From: Bog-756 sp963741055
GTDB taxonomy: Bacteria > Actinomycetota > Acidimicrobiia > Acidimicrobiales > RAAP-2
DNA length: 64,000 bases
Reading direction: 5' to 3'
NCBI GenBank assembly: GCA_963741055.1
Contig: CAVUGU010000014.1
Coordinates: 257,360 to 321,359 of the forward strand
The notes below the pieces were generated by a model. That model saw nothing but the letters and a program-made list of their open reading frames with translations. It did no database searches and had not been told where the DNA came from. The position numbers and the translations under genes were made by a program. This document shows, piece by piece, positions 48,322 through 57,854 of this stretch; position 1 is the first letter of the stretch; each line of letters begins with the position of its first letter.

Positions 48322-49890
48322 ATGCGCAGACCTGCCACGAGCGAGGGAACCGAGCGCGCGCAGCCGATCAGCCGCCGCCAGCTGCTCGCGGCGGGTGCCG
48401 CCTCGGGGCTCGGGCTGGTGGCGGCGGCGTGCGGATCGAGCTCGTCAGGGTCCGCGGTGGCGCATTCCGCATCCGTCGCCCCGGCGGGGTCCGACATCGG
48501 CGCGGTCGATCACGTGATCTTCCTCATGATGGAGAACCGCTCGTTCGACCACTACTACGGCACCTACCCCGGGGTACGGGGGTTCGACGACCATCCATCC
48601 GGTGACCTCGGCGCGTTCTCGCAGGCCTACCCCGCGAACACCACATCGGCTCCGACGGGCCGGCTGCTCCCGTTCCACCTCGACACCGTGTCGCACCGAC
48701 ATCGCCGACTGCACCTACGACCTGACCCACGACTGGAGTCCGCAGCACCAATGCCGGAACGGGGGACGCATGGACTCCTTCGTCAAGGTCCACACCGAGC
48801 CGGCCAACGAGGGTCCGTCCCAGGGGACACTGACCATGGGGTACTACACGCGGGCCGACCTTCCCTTCTACTACGCAGTGGCCGACGCCTACACCCTCTG
48901 CGACGGCTACCACTGCGCCGTCCTCGGTCCGACCCATCCCAACCGACTCATGCAGATGTCCGGGACGATCGACCCCGCCGGCACCGCTGGGGGACCGATC
49001 GTCATGACGGAAAACGACCCGTCCGCGCTCTTCAGCGTGCACTGGCCCACCATGCCGGAGGCCTCGAGGACGCGGGGGTGAGCTGGAAGTGCTACGGGCC
49101 GCCCGGCACGCTCTACACCATCGACACCATGCGCAAGGTGGGCTTCACCACCGACAACGTGCTGCCCTTCTTCTCCCAGTACGAGAATCCGAGCTCCTCG
49201 CTGTACCAGAAGGCCTTCCTGCCCACCTTCCCCGACGACTTCGCGTCCGACGTCCGGAACGGAACCCTTCCGAGCGTCAGTTGGATGTTCACCCCGGTCG
49301 GGTACGACGAGCACCCTCCGGCTCCTTCCTTCCTCGGCGAGTGGTACACCAATCAGGTCCTCGCGACGCTGGCCTCCAATCCCGAGGTGTGGTCGCGGAC
49401 GGTGCTCTTCCACATGTACGACGAGAACGATGGGTTCTTCGATCACGTCGCGCCACCGGTGGCACCGGCCGGGACGGCAGGGGAGTACCTGACGGTCGAT
49501 CCGTTGCCCGCCGACGCGCACGGGATCGCAGGACCGATCGGCCTCGGCTTCCGGGTCCCGATGCTGGTGATCTCCCCGTTCAGCCGAGGGGGCCACATCG
49601 CCTCCGAGACGTTCGACCACACCTCCCAGCTCCGTTTCATCGAGGAGCGGTTCGGGGTGCGAGCGCCCAATCTCTCGGCGTGGCGTCGCAGCAACGTCGG
49701 CAATCTGACCTCGACCCTCCATCTCGGTCAGAAGCAGGTGAACGTCCCGGCGCTCCCGGCCACCACCAACGATTCCAACTACCTCGCGGCGAAGGGCTGC
49801 ACCACCAACGATCTCCTCGGGATCGCGACGGACCAGCCGCCCTACCCGCTGCCGAACGAGCAGAAGATGCCCGTCCAGGAGACCCGGTAG
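48322..49890 (+). CDS. Tat-exported phospholipase C/acid phosphatase-like phosphoesterase (two compensating frameshifts)
   Basis: Phosphoesterase-family protein of about 520 residues. The twin-arginine signal ISRRQLLAAGAAS leads into a lipobox-like LVAAACGSS, so it is probably a Tat-exported lipoprotein. The catalytic opening DHVIFLMMENRSFDHYYGTYPG is intact. From about 48690 to 49050 the protein continues in another frame (DIADCTYDLTHDW, MGYYTRADLPFYYAVADAYTLCDGYHCAVLGPTHPNR), then returns to the first frame for GVSWKCYGPPGTLY, YDENDGFFDHVAPP and VPMLVISPFSRGGHI. All core motifs are present once the two opposite indels are healed. Likely cleaves phospholipids or phosphoesters outside the cell, perhaps for phosphate supply. 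Confidence 0.88.
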   Translation: MRRPATSEGTERAQPISRRQLLAAGAASGLGLVAAACGSSSSGSAVAHSASVAPAGSDIGAVDHVIFLMMENRSFDHYYGTYPGVRGFDDHPSGDLGAFSQAYPANTTSAPTGRLLPFHLDTVSHRHRRLHLRPDPRLESAAPMPERGTHGLLRQGPHRAGQRGSVPGDTDHGVLHAGRPSLLLRSGRRLHPLRRLPLRRPRSDPSQPTHADVRDDRPRRHRWGTDRHDGKRPVRALQRALAHHAGGLEDAGVSWKCYGPPGTLYTIDTMRKVGFTTDNVLPFFSQYENPSSSLYQKAFLPTFPDDFASDVRNGTLPSVSWMFTPVGYDEHPPAPSFLGEWYTNQVLATLASNPEVWSRTVLFHMYDENDGFFDHVAPPVAPAGTAGEYLTVDPLPADAHGIAGPIGLGFRVPMLVISPFSRGGHIASETFDHTSQLRFIEERFGVRAPNLSAWRRSNVGNLTSTLHLGQKQVNVPALPATTNDSNYLAAKGCTTNDLLGIATDQPPYPLPNEQKMPVQETR

Positions 49891-49891
49891 T

Positions 49892-50266
49892 TCAGGCGCC
49901 CCGCGTGTGCTCCGACACCTGCTGCTCGATCTCTTTCAGGTCGAAGTAGTCGCGCCACCGGGTGACCAGCCCGTCGCCGTCGACGTCGACCACGGTGCAG
50001 CCGTGGATGACGATGGGCGTCGTCCCGCCCAGCGAGCCGCGGCCGATCCACTCGAAGGCGCCGGCCGAGGAGTCGCCGTGCACCGAAGTGATCTCCTGGT
50101 TCCAGTCGGGGAACATCGACTGGGTCATCTCCTCGATCGCCGCGATGTCGGTGGTCGGTTGGTTGACCGGGTCGCTGAAGAGCGCGCCGGGGGCGAAGAA
50201 CGAGGGGAAGTCGCCCTCCTGGCCCAGCGCGTGTTCGAGTCGTCCCGCCCATTCGTCCCAGTCCAT
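49892..50266 (-). CDS. SnoaL/NTF2-like domain protein
   Basis: A 124-residue protein with the NTF2-like pattern: an N-terminal helix pair (WAGRLEHALGQEGDFPSFFAPGALFSDPVNQ), VHGDSSAGAFEWIGRG, and CTVVDVDGDGLVTRWRDYFDLKE, the typical last strands. Small-molecule hydrolase, isomerase or binding function cannot be assigned. The ATG lies 8 nt behind TACGTT (50275-50280), the leaderless geometry. It converges with the phospholipase gene, the stop codons being only 1 nt apart. Confidence 0.8.
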   Translation of the reverse strand: MDWDEWAGRLEHALGQEGDFPSFFAPGALFSDPVNQPTTDIAAIEEMTQSMFPDWNQEITSVHGDSSAGAFEWIGRGSLGGTTPIVIHGCTVVDVDGDGLVTRWRDYFDLKEIEQQVSEHTRGA

Positions 50267-50326
50267 GGCACGCCAACGTATCCCGGCGGGGAGCTGCAGA
50301 CACTCGGTCCTGTCCCGACGCCGGCT

Positions 50327-51568
50327 CTAGGCAGGCGAGACCTCGACCAGGCGCCTCTCCAGGTATCTCCGCTCGGCCTCGGTCCGCACCATCGCGATCG
50401 CCTCTCGGTAGGCAGCGGCCGCTTCGTCGTGACGCCCGAGGCGGCGCAGGAGATCGGCACGGGTGGCGGGCACCAGGTGGTACGCGGAGAGAGTCGGATC
50501 GACCTCGATCCGCTCGAGCCGGTCGAGACCGGCTGCCGGCCCCTCGGCCATCCCGACCGCCACCGCGCGGTTGAGCTCGACGACGGACGAGGGGACCATC
50601 CCGGCGAGCACCGCGTAGAGCGCCGCGATCTCGTACCAATCGGTGGCCTCCGCGGTGCTCGCGGTGGCGTGACAGGCGGCGATGGCCGCTTGAACCTGGT
50701 AGGGACCAGGGAGTCCGCGCCGCAGGGCACGCTCGAGAAAGACGAGCCCGTCGGTGATCTCGCCGCGGTCCCAGGACGATCGGTCCTGCTCCTCGAGCGG
50801 CACCAGCTCGCCGGACCGGTCGACCCTCGCACGGCGACGCGAATGCTGGAGCAGCATCAGAGCGGCCACGCCGAGGGCCTCCGGCTCGTCGGGCATCAAG
50901 TCGACCAACAGGCGGGAGAGCCGAATCGCCTCGGCCGCGAGGTCGACGCGCATCAGATCGGATCCCTCGGTTGCGGCGTAGCCTTCGTTGAACAGGAGAT
51001 AGAGCACGCCGAGCACGGCGGTCAGTCGCTCGGCAAGCAGATGATCCGGCGGGATCCGGAACGGGATCGCGGCGTGCCGGATCTTTGCCTTCGCACGAAC
51101 CAACCGCTTGGCCATGGTTTCCTCTTGGATCAGGAAGGCACGCGCGATCTCTCCGGTCGAGAGCCCCGCCAGGGTGCGGAGGGTGAGTGCCACCTGCGCC
51201 TCGAGGGCGAGTGCCGGGTGGCAGCAGGTGAACAGGAGGCGAAGGCGATCATCGGCGATGCCGCTTTCTTCCCCGGAGGTCGCGTCCCAGTCGGAGTCGG
51301 TCACCGCGAGCTGCTCGTATTTCTCGCGCTCGGTCGTACGCCGCCGAAGGCGATCGACCGCCCGGTTGCGCGCGACCGTGCTGATCCAGGCACCGGGATT
51401 TCGCGGGAGTCCGTCACGTCGCCACCGCTCGAGGGCCGCGCCGAAAGCGTCCTGTGCACACTCCTCGGCAAGGTCCCAGTCCCCGGTGTACCGGATCAAG
51501 GACGCGACGACGCTTCCCCACTCCGTGCGGAAGGTAGCGGCGACCACCGCCTCGACGTCATCGGTCAC
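50327..51568 (-). CDS. ECF42-type RNA polymerase sigma factor with C-terminal TPR-like extension
   Basis: A 413-residue sigma-70-family factor. Region 2 (SLIRYTGDWDLAEECAQDAFGAALERW, VARNRAVDRLRRR) and region 4 (LRTLAGLSTGEIARAFLIQEETMAKRLVRAK) are followed by about 220 residues of helical repeats (LFNEGYAATEGSDLMRVDLAAEAIRLSRLL, PYQVQAAIAACHA, WYEIAALYAVLAGMVPSSVVELNRAVAVGM), the signature of the ECF42 group. Instead of an anti-sigma factor, these are paired with YCII/DGPF proteins, and exactly such a gene overlaps its start by 4 nt. The extension probably controls activity directly. Target promoters are unknown. Confidence 0.93.
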   Translation of the reverse strand: MTDDVEAVVAATFRTEWGSVVASLIRYTGDWDLAEECAQDAFGAALERWRRDGLPRNPGAWISTVARNRAVDRLRRRTTEREKYEQLAVTDSDWDATSGEESGIADDRLRLLFTCCHPALALEAQVALTLRTLAGLSTGEIARAFLIQEETMAKRLVRAKAKIRHAAIPFRIPPDHLLAERLTAVLGVLYLLFNEGYAATEGSDLMRVDLAAEAIRLSRLLVDLMPDEPEALGVAALMLLQHSRRRARVDRSGELVPLEEQDRSSWDRGEITDGLVFLERALRRGLPGPYQVQAAIAACHATASTAEATDWYEIAALYAVLAGMVPSSVVELNRAVAVGMAEGPAAGLDRLERIEVDPTLSAYHLVPATRADLLRRLGRHDEAAAAYREAIAMVRTEAERRYLERRLVEVSPA

Positions 51569-51912
51569 ATCTCCCAGATCGGCCTCACCTCGATGGTTCC
51601 CACCCGCGCACCCGGGATCTTCGACGCGACGTCGATCGCATCGTCGAGATCCTTGCAGTCGACGAGATAGAAGCCTCCGATCTGCTCCTTCGTCTCCGCG
51701 AAGGGACCGTCGGTGGCAAGCACCTCGCCGTCTCGGACCTGTACGGAGGTCGCGTCCGTGCTCGGGCGGAGACGCTCGCCACCGGTGAGCACGCCTCGTT
51801 CGGTCATCTGCTGACCGAAGACGCCATACTCGGCGAGCATCGCCGAGCCCTCGTCCGGGTCCGCAGACAGCATCGCCTTCTCGTCTTCACATATGAACAT
51901 CAGGTATCGCAT
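51565..51912 (-). CDS. YCII-related (DGPF domain) protein
   Basis: A 115-residue alpha/beta-barrel protein with the DGPF motif in LATDGPFAETKEQIGGFYLVDCKD. It belongs to the family encoded beside ECF42 sigma factors; its biochemical role is unclear. The ATG at 51912 is preceded by aaaggagcg. Its stop overlaps the sigma-factor ATG (atga), so the pair is translationally coupled. Confidence 0.92.
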   Translation of the reverse strand: MRYLMFICEDEKAMLSADPDEGSAMLAEYGVFGQQMTERGVLTGGERLRPSTDATSVQVRDGEVLATDGPFAETKEQIGGFYLVDCKDLDDAIDVASKIPGARVGTIEVRPIWEM

Positions 51913-52090
51913 GAGTCGCTCCTTTCGACATCCACCTCTACGACGAACGAGCGAGGCCCGAATGGACAGCTCGGACGCCAATTCAAACGCCCATTTTCTC
52001 GGGAGCCAGATCGCCTCGCCTCCCGAGGGTCGCACCGACGGCCGCCGTCGGCGGGTGTCGAGCCCACGTGATGGATGCGAGACTGAGCCG

Positions 52091-53155
52091 GTGACCGACC
52101 AGCAGCTCGACGACCTGGCCCAGATGTGGGAGTGGTTCGCAGCCGGGAGCTGTCGTGGTTACTCGCCGATCTACGACGAGATCGCGTCGTCGGTCGCACG
52201 CGATCCCGAGATCCTCGCTCTGGTGCGCCAGACCCCTCCGCAGTGCCATCTACCCCTCTCCCTGTTGGCCGCGGTGCACTACCTGGTGCTCGACGGTCTC
52301 GACCACCCGCTCGCCGACGTCTACGCGGGTCGCTCCGACGCGGATCCGGCGCCCCTCTTCGCCGACGTCTGCCGTCACCACTCCGACCGGGTGATGGAGC
52401 TCATGGCCGCGCGACCCGTACAGACCAACGAGTGCGGTCGCTCGGCGCTGATCGGCCCGGCGCTGACCTGGTTGTCCGAACGCGACTTCGGGCCACTCGC
52501 GCTGGTGGACGTCGGCTCGAGCGCGGGGTTGAACCTGCTCTGCGACCGGTACCGGCTCGACTACGGGCCGGCCGGCGTGACCGGGCCGCTCGACTCGCCG
52601 GTGATCGTGGAGTGCGCGGTGCAAGGTGGCGAACCTCCCATTGCTCGGTCACTGCCCGAGATCGTCGCACGGGTGGGGATCGACCGCTCGACCGTCGATC
52701 TCTCCGAGCCCGCCGACGTGCGGTGGCTGCTTGCCTGCGTCTGGCCCGACACCGGGCGGCTCGATCGCACCCGCGCCGCGGTCGGGCTCGCCCAGCTCGA
52801 CCCGCCGACGGTCCGGGGAGGCGACGCCAACGAGCTCCTCCCGGGCGTCCTCGACACCCTGCCTTCGGATGCGGTGCGGGTGGTCTCTACCACCTGGTCG
52901 TTCTCGTACTTCAGCCTCGAGCAGCGCGCGGCGTTCGAAGCACTGTTGTCGGAGGCCTCGAGCCGGGGACCGGTTGCATGGCTCTGCGGGGACGGGACCG
53001 GCGTCTCCGCCTCGCTGGCCGAGCGGGCCGGCGACTCCGTCGAGCCGACCGACCAACTGCTCGGGTTCGACCTCTTCGACGACGGCGACCGAGAGTCCGT
53101 CCTGCTCGCGCGCGTCCACCCTCACGGGAGCTGGCTCGAGTGGCGCGCTCCGTGA
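52091..53155 (+). CDS. DUF2332 domain-containing protein
   Basis: A 354-residue protein with the DUF2332 signatures: CRGYSPIYDEIASSVARDP, VQTNECGRSALIGPAL, LALVDVGSSAGLNLLCDRYRLDYG and VVSTTWSFSYFSLEQRAAF. The VDVGSSAG stretch resembles motif I of SAM-dependent methyltransferases, so a methyltransferase-like fold is likely, but no reaction is known. The GTG at 52091 is taken because similarity begins there. An MFS gene follows 25 nt downstream on the same strand. Confidence 0.88.
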   Translation: MTDQQLDDLAQMWEWFAAGSCRGYSPIYDEIASSVARDPEILALVRQTPPQCHLPLSLLAAVHYLVLDGLDHPLADVYAGRSDADPAPLFADVCRHHSDRVMELMAARPVQTNECGRSALIGPALTWLSERDFGPLALVDVGSSAGLNLLCDRYRLDYGPAGVTGPLDSPVIVECAVQGGEPPIARSLPEIVARVGIDRSTVDLSEPADVRWLLACVWPDTGRLDRTRAAVGLAQLDPPTVRGGDANELLPGVLDTLPSDAVRVVSTTWSFSYFSLEQRAAFEALLSEASSRGPVAWLCGDGTGVSASLAERAGDSVEPTDQLLGFDLFDDGDRESVLLARVHPHGSWLEWRAP

Positions 53156-53180
53156 GTGGCGCCGCGACACCTGTTGCCTG

Positions 53181-54474
53181 ATGGCGACGACCGTCGAGGT
53201 GGGAGCGACCCGGCGACCGGAACGGGGCTGGAGCGGTGGACTGGTGGCCGCGTCGCTCTTCGCCTTCGTGGTCCTCGGGGTGCCCGACGGCATGCTCGGG
53301 GTCGCGTGGCCGGCGGTGCGCCACGGCTTCGGGCTTCCCCTCGCCGCACTCGGCGAGCTGCTCGTTGCGCTGTTGATCGGCTATCTCTGCATCACCTCGA
53401 TCACTGGCCGCTGTCTCCGGCGGTTCGGCACGGGGACCGTGCTTCTCGCGTCGGCAGTGGCCGGCACCGCGGGAGCCGGGCTCTTCGCCTCGAGCCCCTC
53501 GTGGGCCGGGGTGGTCGGCGCAGCGTGGCTGCTCGGGGTCGCCGGTGGCGGTGTCGACGCGGGTCTCAACACGGTGGTGGCGCTCGACGGCGACAGCCGG
53601 CTGATGAACCTCCTCCATGGTTGCTACGGCATCGGGGCCGCCTGCGGACCGCTGGTGGTGACGGTTGCGCTGGTGGCGACGTCCACCTGGAGGCCGGCGT
53701 ATCTCGCGCTGATGATGCTCGAGGCGGTCCTCGCGGTGACCTGGGTGGCGCTGCGCAACCGGTTCCCGCGCCTTCCTCCGGCGAGCGACGATCGCTCTTC
53801 GGAGAGCTCGTTGCCGGCTGAGAGCGAGAACGATCCGGTCGTCGCCGAACTCGTCGGCGGGTCGGGGGATACTGGTCCTCAGCTTCGGCGTGTTCTTCTT
53901 CGCCGCAGCCCTCGAGTCGACGACCGCGTCGTGGGCGGCGAGCTACTTGCGAGGCCCGGTCGGGCTCTCCGCGGTCTGGGCGGGACTGGCGGTGTTCGTC
54001 TTCGAAGCCGGGCTCACCGTCGGGCGAATGACGGCGGCCTTGATCAGTCCGCGCTGGATTCCCGAGCGCATCGCCAGGTTGGGGATCGTCGGTTCGGTGA
54101 TCGGGTCGGCGGCGTTGTGGGCCGACCCCGGAGCGACAGCAACGGTGGTCGCTCTGGGGCTCCTCGGCTTCACCCTCGGGCCGGTCTTCCCGGCCCTGAT
54201 GCTGCTCACTCCCGTGCGACTCGGACAGCAGACCGCGGTGCACGCGGTCGGCTGGCAGCTGGCGGCGGCCGCGACGGGTGGTGTCGGTGTAGCGGCGGTC
54301 GTCGGAGTCGTCCTCCAGGAGGTGGGACTCGGGGGTTTCGGGCCGGTCCTGGTGGTGCTTGCGCTCCTTCTCGGGTCACTCGTCCTCGCGAGCGAACGAA
54401 AGGCGGTACCGGCTTTCCGCGACGACCAAGGGTTGGGGGTCGGCCTCGCGAGCGGTGTGACCGCGACGGGCTGA
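53181..54474 (+). CDS. MFS transporter (one frameshift)
   Basis: Major facilitator of about 430 residues with 11-12 helices. The N-terminal half contains FVVLGVPDGMLGVAWPAVRHGFGLPLAALGELL and LHGCYGIGAACGPLVVTVAL, typical of the fucose-permease/YbjJ-like branch. The frame slips by one base at about 53862-53872, inside a G-rich run (ggcgggtcggggg), and continues as FGVFFFAAALESTTASWAASYL and GLLGFTLGPVFPALMLLTPVRLG to the stop. An assembly indel is likely. The substrate cannot be predicted. It lies 25 nt after the DUF2332 gene. Confidence 0.82.
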
Positions 54475-54514
54475 AGCGAGCACCCGTCCACGACCAGGGT
54501 GTCGGAAAAGTGGG

Positions 54515-54658
54515 CCGCCGAGCGACGACATCGGCCATTCCGTCGGGCGGGTGCAGGCGGCCGGAGGCCGGGCGGACCCGGTCGCTTCGCGGCCCTACGG
54601 GCTCGAGTCGCTCTGCGCGGACGACCAGGGGGTCGAGTTCTACCTCCACCAGTTCTGA
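54515..54658 (+). pseudogene. remnant of a VOC/glyoxalase family gene
   Basis: A frame ending at 54658 encodes DDIGHSVGRVQAAGGRADP and SRPYGLESLCADDQGVEFYLHQF, the typical C-terminal half of vicinal-oxygen-chelate proteins (the xPYG...DDQGxxFxLxQ pattern). Nothing resembling the N-terminal half lies upstream, where the MFS gene ends. It is therefore a truncated leftover. The rest of 54475-54796 contains no gene I can support. Confidence 0.5.
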
Positions 54659-54796
54659 CCACCAGCTCTGCACGGTGGAACCCGGCCGGATCGGAGAAGG
54701 ATGAACTCTCCGCGACAACGCTTGAACCACCGTGCGCCCAGACTTACCGTGTAGAGAAACGGCCCTCCAGGTCGGGGCGCCGAGTGGTCATCGGGG

Positions 54797-55297
54797 GTGT
54801 GCATGTCCCGTCGAGTGGTCCTCGCCCTCTCGGCTGTGCTCGCGCTGGCGGTGATGCTTCCGGGGACGAGCGGCGCAACCGCCCACCCGAGGATTCGCCC
54901 GCACCAGTACTTCTCCGGACTGGTGAACGGCTCGACCGGTCATCCGACACCGGCGATCATCAAGATGGTCTGCCCCGGTCCGGCGAGCGGTGGCACCGGT
55001 CATCCACTCGAGGGCCAGACCGTCGAGGTCGAGAGGGCCTCGGCTGCCGACGCGAGCGCGGGCTACACCGGGAGACGGGGCACCTCCGTCTCGGTGTTCT
55101 TCGGGGCGCTGCCTCCGAGCGCGAACGCGATCGGTCAGGTGACCTTCACCCGCTACGGCGTGGTGATGACGATCCCGACCACGATCACACTGCCGTGCAC
55201 GGGATCGGGTGTGGTGGGCTTCTTGCCCTTCCCGAGGACGCCACCACTCTCTCGCGCCGCGACGGTTCCCGTCGTGTACGGCAACATCGCTGCCTGA
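54797..55297 (+). CDS. secreted protein of unknown function
   Basis: A protein of about 165 residues with a Sec signal peptide (RRVVLALSAVLALAVMLPG, cleavage near SGATA), then a beta-rich domain with two cysteines (IKMVCPGP and TLPCTGSG) likely to form a disulfide, and the Gly/His-rich HPTPAIIKMVCPGPASGGTGHP. It is similar in style to small exported actinobacterial proteins but I do not know the family. The start is either GTG 54797 or ATG 54803; both follow ggggg. Confidence 0.7.
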   Translation: MCMSRRVVLALSAVLALAVMLPGTSGATAHPRIRPHQYFSGLVNGSTGHPTPAIIKMVCPGPASGGTGHPLEGQTVEVERASAADASAGYTGRRGTSVSVFFGALPPSANAIGQVTFTRYGVVMTIPTTITLPCTGSGVVGFLPFPRTPPLSRAATVPVVYGNIAA

Positions 55298-55524
55298 GGG
55301 CGCGCGTGGCGTCACCCGGCCCGTCAGAAACAAATTGAGCCGCGGCTGCAACGTGGGTGACGGCAACATCGTCGAGACCATCCGCCGCCAGGTCGAGACC
55401 ACTCGATCATGGAGGTGCCGGTGGGAACTCGTCTCACCATCACGATCCCGAAGTCTCCGAGGCCGAAGACCCGAAACTGGGGCATCGTCGCCGATTCGCT
55501 CCGAACCCCGTCGGGTTCGGTCGA

Positions 55525-56901
55525 CTAGTGGGCTGATCGCGCGAAGAGCTCCCCGAGCCGAACTCGAGAGCCGGTCTGGAGCACAGCTCGCCGATAGATG
55601 CGCGCGGCGAACAGGGCCACTCCGGCCGTCCCGGCAAGGGTGATCAAAATCGAGGCGACGAATTGCCACCAGGCGACCTGGTCGAGGGAGACGAGGACCG
55701 GCATGCAGAACGGGGCGGTCGGTGGCAGGTACGCCAGGACCTTGAACAAGAGGCTGGGATTCCCCGAGCTGGCCACGGTGATCGAGAAGATGTAGCCCAA
55801 CAGGATCGGGATGCTGAGAGGCAGGGCGAGCGTCTGCACCTGGTCCTGACGCTCGGCAGTCGAGCCGGCCGCTGCGTAGAGCCAGCAGTAGAACGCGTAG
55901 CCGAGTATCAGCCAGAGCAGCTCGCAGGCGAGCACCAGTGGTTCGGTGCCATGGAGCAAGTCCGAACCGACTGCCTGGCCGACGACGAGCGCGAACACGA
56001 CGATCAGGGTCGCTTGGCCGAAGGCGACCAGTCCGATGCCGATGACCTTTCCCCCGAGCAGCTCGATGGGCCGAAGGGTGGCCAGGAGGACCTCCACCAC
56101 CCGGCTCGACTTCTCCTGCATCACCCCGATCAGGATCCAGCTGCAGTACTGGGTCAGCATGAAGAAGAGGAGAACCAGGCCGATCACCGACGTCGCCTTG
56201 GTCGTGTTGGACGATCGAGGCTGGAGGGTGTCGACCGGTACCGATCTGGCGTGGGTCACCTCCGAAGCTTGTGCAGGGGTCAGCCCGGCTGACCGGTAGG
56301 CCTGGAGTACGCCCAAGTACGCGGCCACGCTCTCGACGAAGCCCGAGTCCGCGGGCGAACTGTTCGAGCTCGCGGGTTGGTCGAGCAGCACCTGGTCGCC
56401 GTCGACGATGGCCACGTCGATCTTCCCTGAACGAAGTTCGCTCTTCGCCTCCGAGAGGGTGGCCAGAGAGACGACGGTCACGTGGTCCTGGTTCCTCGCC
56501 GCCGCCGTGTGGACGACCGCGCTGACCTCCGAGGAGAGATCACCCACGATCCCGACGGTCTGGGAGGTCGTCCCGCTTCCCTTGTGGAGCGTCGGGATGA
56601 CGATCGCCGCGCCGACGAACAAGAGGATGATCAGCGTGCCGATCCTGAAGATGCGACCGCGGACCCTTTCACGGATCTCACGCATGGCGACCATCCCGAC
56701 GTCGCCGAACGACTGGTCGGTGGCCGCACGGAACCGTTCGCGCCGCGCGGCGCCGGTGCCGGACCGGCCCGAGCGCCGTGTCCCGCCGGAGCCGTCGGCA
56801 TTCTGCGCGGTGTCCCTTCGAGCGCGCCGGCGGCTCCTCGTGATCGCGAGACGGAGGGTGGCCACCGCGGCGGCGATGAGGATGACGTAGAGGGCCTTCA
56901 T
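55525..56901 (-). CDS. ABC-2 type transporter permease (NatB-like)
   Basis: A 458-residue membrane permease of the NatB/ABC-2 exporter type. After a short N-terminal helix and a charged linker comes VAMREIRERVRGRIFRIGTLIILLF, a large extracytoplasmic domain with SEAKSELRSGKIDVAIVDGD, and five to six helices including QEKSSRVVEVLLATLRPIELLGGKVIGIG, the NatB signature. It overlaps the ATPase gene by 4 nt, so permease and ATPase form one exporter. Sodium or drug efflux is suggested by family only. Confidence 0.88.
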   Translation of the reverse strand: MKALYVILIAAAVATLRLAITRSRRRARRDTAQNADGSGGTRRSGRSGTGAARRERFRAATDQSFGDVGMVAMREIRERVRGRIFRIGTLIILLFVGAAIVIPTLHKGSGTTSQTVGIVGDLSSEVSAVVHTAAARNQDHVTVVSLATLSEAKSELRSGKIDVAIVDGDQVLLDQPASSNSSPADSGFVESVAAYLGVLQAYRSAGLTPAQASEVTHARSVPVDTLQPRSSNTTKATSVIGLVLLFFMLTQYCSWILIGVMQEKSSRVVEVLLATLRPIELLGGKVIGIGLVAFGQATLIVVFALVVGQAVGSDLLHGTEPLVLACELLWLILGYAFYCWLYAAAGSTAERQDQVQTLALPLSIPILLGYIFSITVASSGNPSLLFKVLAYLPPTAPFCMPVLVSLDQVAWWQFVASILITLAGTAGVALFAARIYRRAVLQTGSRVRLGELFARSAH

Positions 56902-57794
56902 TCGATCGCCTCGCGGAACACCTCGGAGAGGCGGCGGCGTTCGAACGAGAACTGGGTGACCCGCCCGGCAGCCATCGCGCTGCGAAGCACGTCGTCGCTG
57001 TCGACCTTGTCACCGAGCACCAGACGTACTGCCCCGCCGCTGACCTCCGACACGGTCACACCGGGCAAGTGGCTGGCCCACTCTGCGGTGCGAACGCCCT
57101 CGATCCGGACGACCAACCTCCGGGCTCCACTGGTCGCCAGGTCGTCGACCGTCCCCGAGACCACCAGCCGACCGTGGTCGATGATGGTCACCTGCTCACA
57201 GAGGTCCTCGACCTGGTCGAGCTGGTGGCTGCTGAAGAGCACGCAGCATCCGGCCCGCGCCCGATCGACCAGCACCTGACCGATGGCGTCGATGCCGGCT
57301 GGATCGAGGCCCGAGAGCGGCTCGTCGAGCACGAGGAGCTCGGGATCGTGGACGAGCGCCGCGGCGAGCTGGACCCGCTGCTGGTTGCCGTGGGACAACG
57401 TCTCGACCTTCGAGTGCTTGCGGTCGGCGATCTCGAGCCGCTCGAGCCAGGCGTCGGTGGCTGCGGCGGCGTCTGCTGCGGTGAGTCCGTGCAGGCGCCC
57501 GAGGTACTCGATCTGCTCGCCGACGAGCATGCCCGGGTAGAGGCCCCGCTCCTCGGGCATGTAGCCGAAGCGCCGGCGCTCGGGCTGGTTGACGGGTCGA
57601 CCGTTCCAGAGGACCCTCCCGGCGTCGAGATCGGTGAGGCCGAAGATGGCCCGCATCGCGGTGGTCTTGCCCGCACCGTTGGGCCCGAGGAAGCCCGCGA
57701 CGAGTCCGGCGGGAACGTCGAAGGACAGATCGTCGAGAGCGATGATGCTGCCGAAGCTTCTCCGCAGTCCTTCCAGCTGGAGCAGATCGCCCAC
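56898..57794 (-). CDS. ABC transporter ATP-binding protein (NatA-like)
   Basis: A 298-residue ABC ATPase. Walker A GPNGAGKTTAM, signature LSHGNQQRVQLAAAL (Ser-His-Gly-Asn replaces the usual SGGQ), Walker B LLVLDEPLSGLDP and the switch histidine SSHQLD are all present, with a C-terminal regulatory extension (VRIEGVRTAEWASHLPGV). The GTG start at 57794 lies 6 nt behind TAACCT (57801-57806) with no ribosome-binding site, so the operon is probably leaderless. The permease gene follows with a 4-nt overlap. Confidence 0.93.
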   Translation of the reverse strand: MGDLLQLEGLRRSFGSIIALDDLSFDVPAGLVAGFLGPNGAGKTTAMRAIFGLTDLDAGRVLWNGRPVNQPERRRFGYMPEERGLYPGMLVGEQIEYLGRLHGLTAADAAAATDAWLERLEIADRKHSKVETLSHGNQQRVQLAAALVHDPELLVLDEPLSGLDPAGIDAIGQVLVDRARAGCCVLFSSHQLDQVEDLCEQVTIIDHGRLVVSGTVDDLATSGARRLVVRIEGVRTAEWASHLPGVTVSEVSGGAVRLVLGDKVDSDDVLRSAMAAGRVTQFSFERRRLSEVFREAIE

Positions 57795-57854
57795 TTCGGC
57801 AGGTTATTGCACCCGCATTTGCCGGCAGCTGCCACCGGTGATCTCGAGGGACTC

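Noticed and set aside
50327..51912. ECF sigma factor with YCII partner as a new system
   Set aside because: This is the described ECF42 arrangement.
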